DNA from: Burkholderia anthina
GTDB lineage: Bacteria > Pseudomonadota > Gammaproteobacteria > Burkholderiales > Burkholderiaceae
DNA: 64,000 nucleotides
Assembly (NCBI RefSeq): GCF_902498995.1
Contig: NZ_CABVLY010000003.1
Location: 248,001 to 312,000, forward strand
Reading direction: 5' to 3'
Of this stretch, positions 63,646 to 64,000 are shown one piece after another. Position numbers and translations under genes: made by a program. The notes beneath the pieces are model-generated. The model did not search any database. It saw nothing but the letters and a program-made list of their open reading frames with translations, and was not told where the DNA came from. Every line of letters starts with the position of its first letter. The stretch's first letter is position 1.

Positions 63646-64000
63646 TTACTTCGAGATATACCAGAGCGCGTCGGTACTGACGCGTGCGGCCGGCGCTTTC
63701 GGCGTTGCAGCAGGCGTCGCAACCGGTGTGGCAACCGGCGGCGGCGTGCTCGACGTCACCGCGGTGGGCCACGTCGCCGGCGTGGTCGACGGCGTCGATG
63801 CCGTCGGGGTGTTCGCCGTGCTGGCGGTCGCTGTCGAACCCGACGTCGACGCCGTGTCGATATACCAGAGCGCATCGGACGACGCGGCGCGCTTGGCCGC
63901 GGCACCGGCGGCGTGTTTCGACGCGGGCGGCGTGGCAGCCGCGGCCGCCGCCGCGCCCGGACGTGGCGTTGCCGCACCTGCCTGCGTGGTCGCACCGGCC
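63646..64000 (-). CDS. Ala/Pro/Thr-rich protein, C-terminal part (gene enters from the right)
   Basis: The reverse frame is open from the right edge to a TAA at 63646. About 118 residues are low-complexity Ala/Thr/Pro/Ser, with the motif (S/T)DALWYI appearing twice (SSDALWYIDTAS and STDALWYISK at the end). The start lies outside the window. A secreted or envelope protein is plausible; no family recognised. Confidence 0.65.
   Translation of the reverse strand, partial: AGATTQAGAATPRPGAAAAAAATPPASKHAAGAAAKRAASSDALWYIDTASTSGSTATASTANTPTASTPSTTPATWPTAVTSSTPPPVATPVATPAATPKAPAARVSTDALWYISK

Overview
The window is high-GC DNA with betaproteobacterial gene content and style. It has a Gram-negative porin of the Burkholderia type, a DUF3331 fragment (a family I know mainly from Burkholderia), an RstAB-like two-component system and a MipA/OmpV protein. 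I infer a Burkholderia chromosome or large replicon. No rRNA, tRNA or CRISPR array was seen.

The central block (about 12.6-49.9 kb) is the important part. It carries eleven copies of one RNA motif: GGAGATGGCATTC(C)TCC, then ACCGCC/ACCGCT, a variable stem, and TGATGATGCCTAC. This matches the fluoride riboswitch (crcB motif) with its P1 stem, P3 stem and GGCAT/ATGCC pseudoknot. Copies start at 12632, 14814, 17944, 26226, 40899, 43181 and 46713 on the + strand, and lie at 24194-24249, 25484-25539, 35301-35347 and 40659-40710 on the - strand. Most have a recognisable -10 box only 7-9 nt before the aptamer, so the transcript begins at or just before the switch. The block is best read as a fluoride-response island.

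Island content: the two known fluoride exporters (CrcB/Fluc channel, and a CLC-F type antiporter with GGNNL in place of GSGIP); two enolases and two family I pyrophosphatases, both classic fluoride targets (one pyrophosphatase has lost three active-site residues); a phosphoglycerate mutase and a second histidine phosphatase; a NUDIX hydrolase; a P-type-ATPase-like HAD protein; three DUF190 proteins; two copies of a two-gene MutS-like ATPase pair; a dynamin-like GTPase; two CxxC/CxxH cysteine-rich proteins; and a six-gene hydrogenase-4-like membrane complex whose large subunit lacks the NiFe cysteines. The likely logic is expel fluoride, replace or bypass inhibited glycolytic and pyrophosphate steps, and support membrane energetics and macromolecular ATPases or GTPases under fluoride. 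A non-riboswitch insert (35.4-40.0 kb) holds a ChrB-like regulator, an endonuclease/exonuclease/phosphatase protein, an MFS transporter and a cyclopropane fatty acid synthase.

Left flank (1-12.5 kb): a TetR gene divergent from an unusual FAD monooxygenase-esterase fusion, then an acyl-CoA ligase and a porin (probable aromatic catabolism), followed by a reverse-strand oxidoreductase cluster (VOC, two SDRs, epoxide-hydrolase-like, aldo/keto reductase) facing an AraC regulator. Degraded IS3-family remnants lie at about 6.0 kb and 12.2-12.5 kb, the second abutting the island. Right flank (50.5-64 kb): ordinary chromosomal genes, including an isoquinoline-oxidoreductase-like molybdoenzyme pair, acyl-CoA dehydrogenase, quinone reductase, a rearranged DUF3331/MFS scar, an OmpA-like protein, an RstAB-like system and MipA/OmpV.
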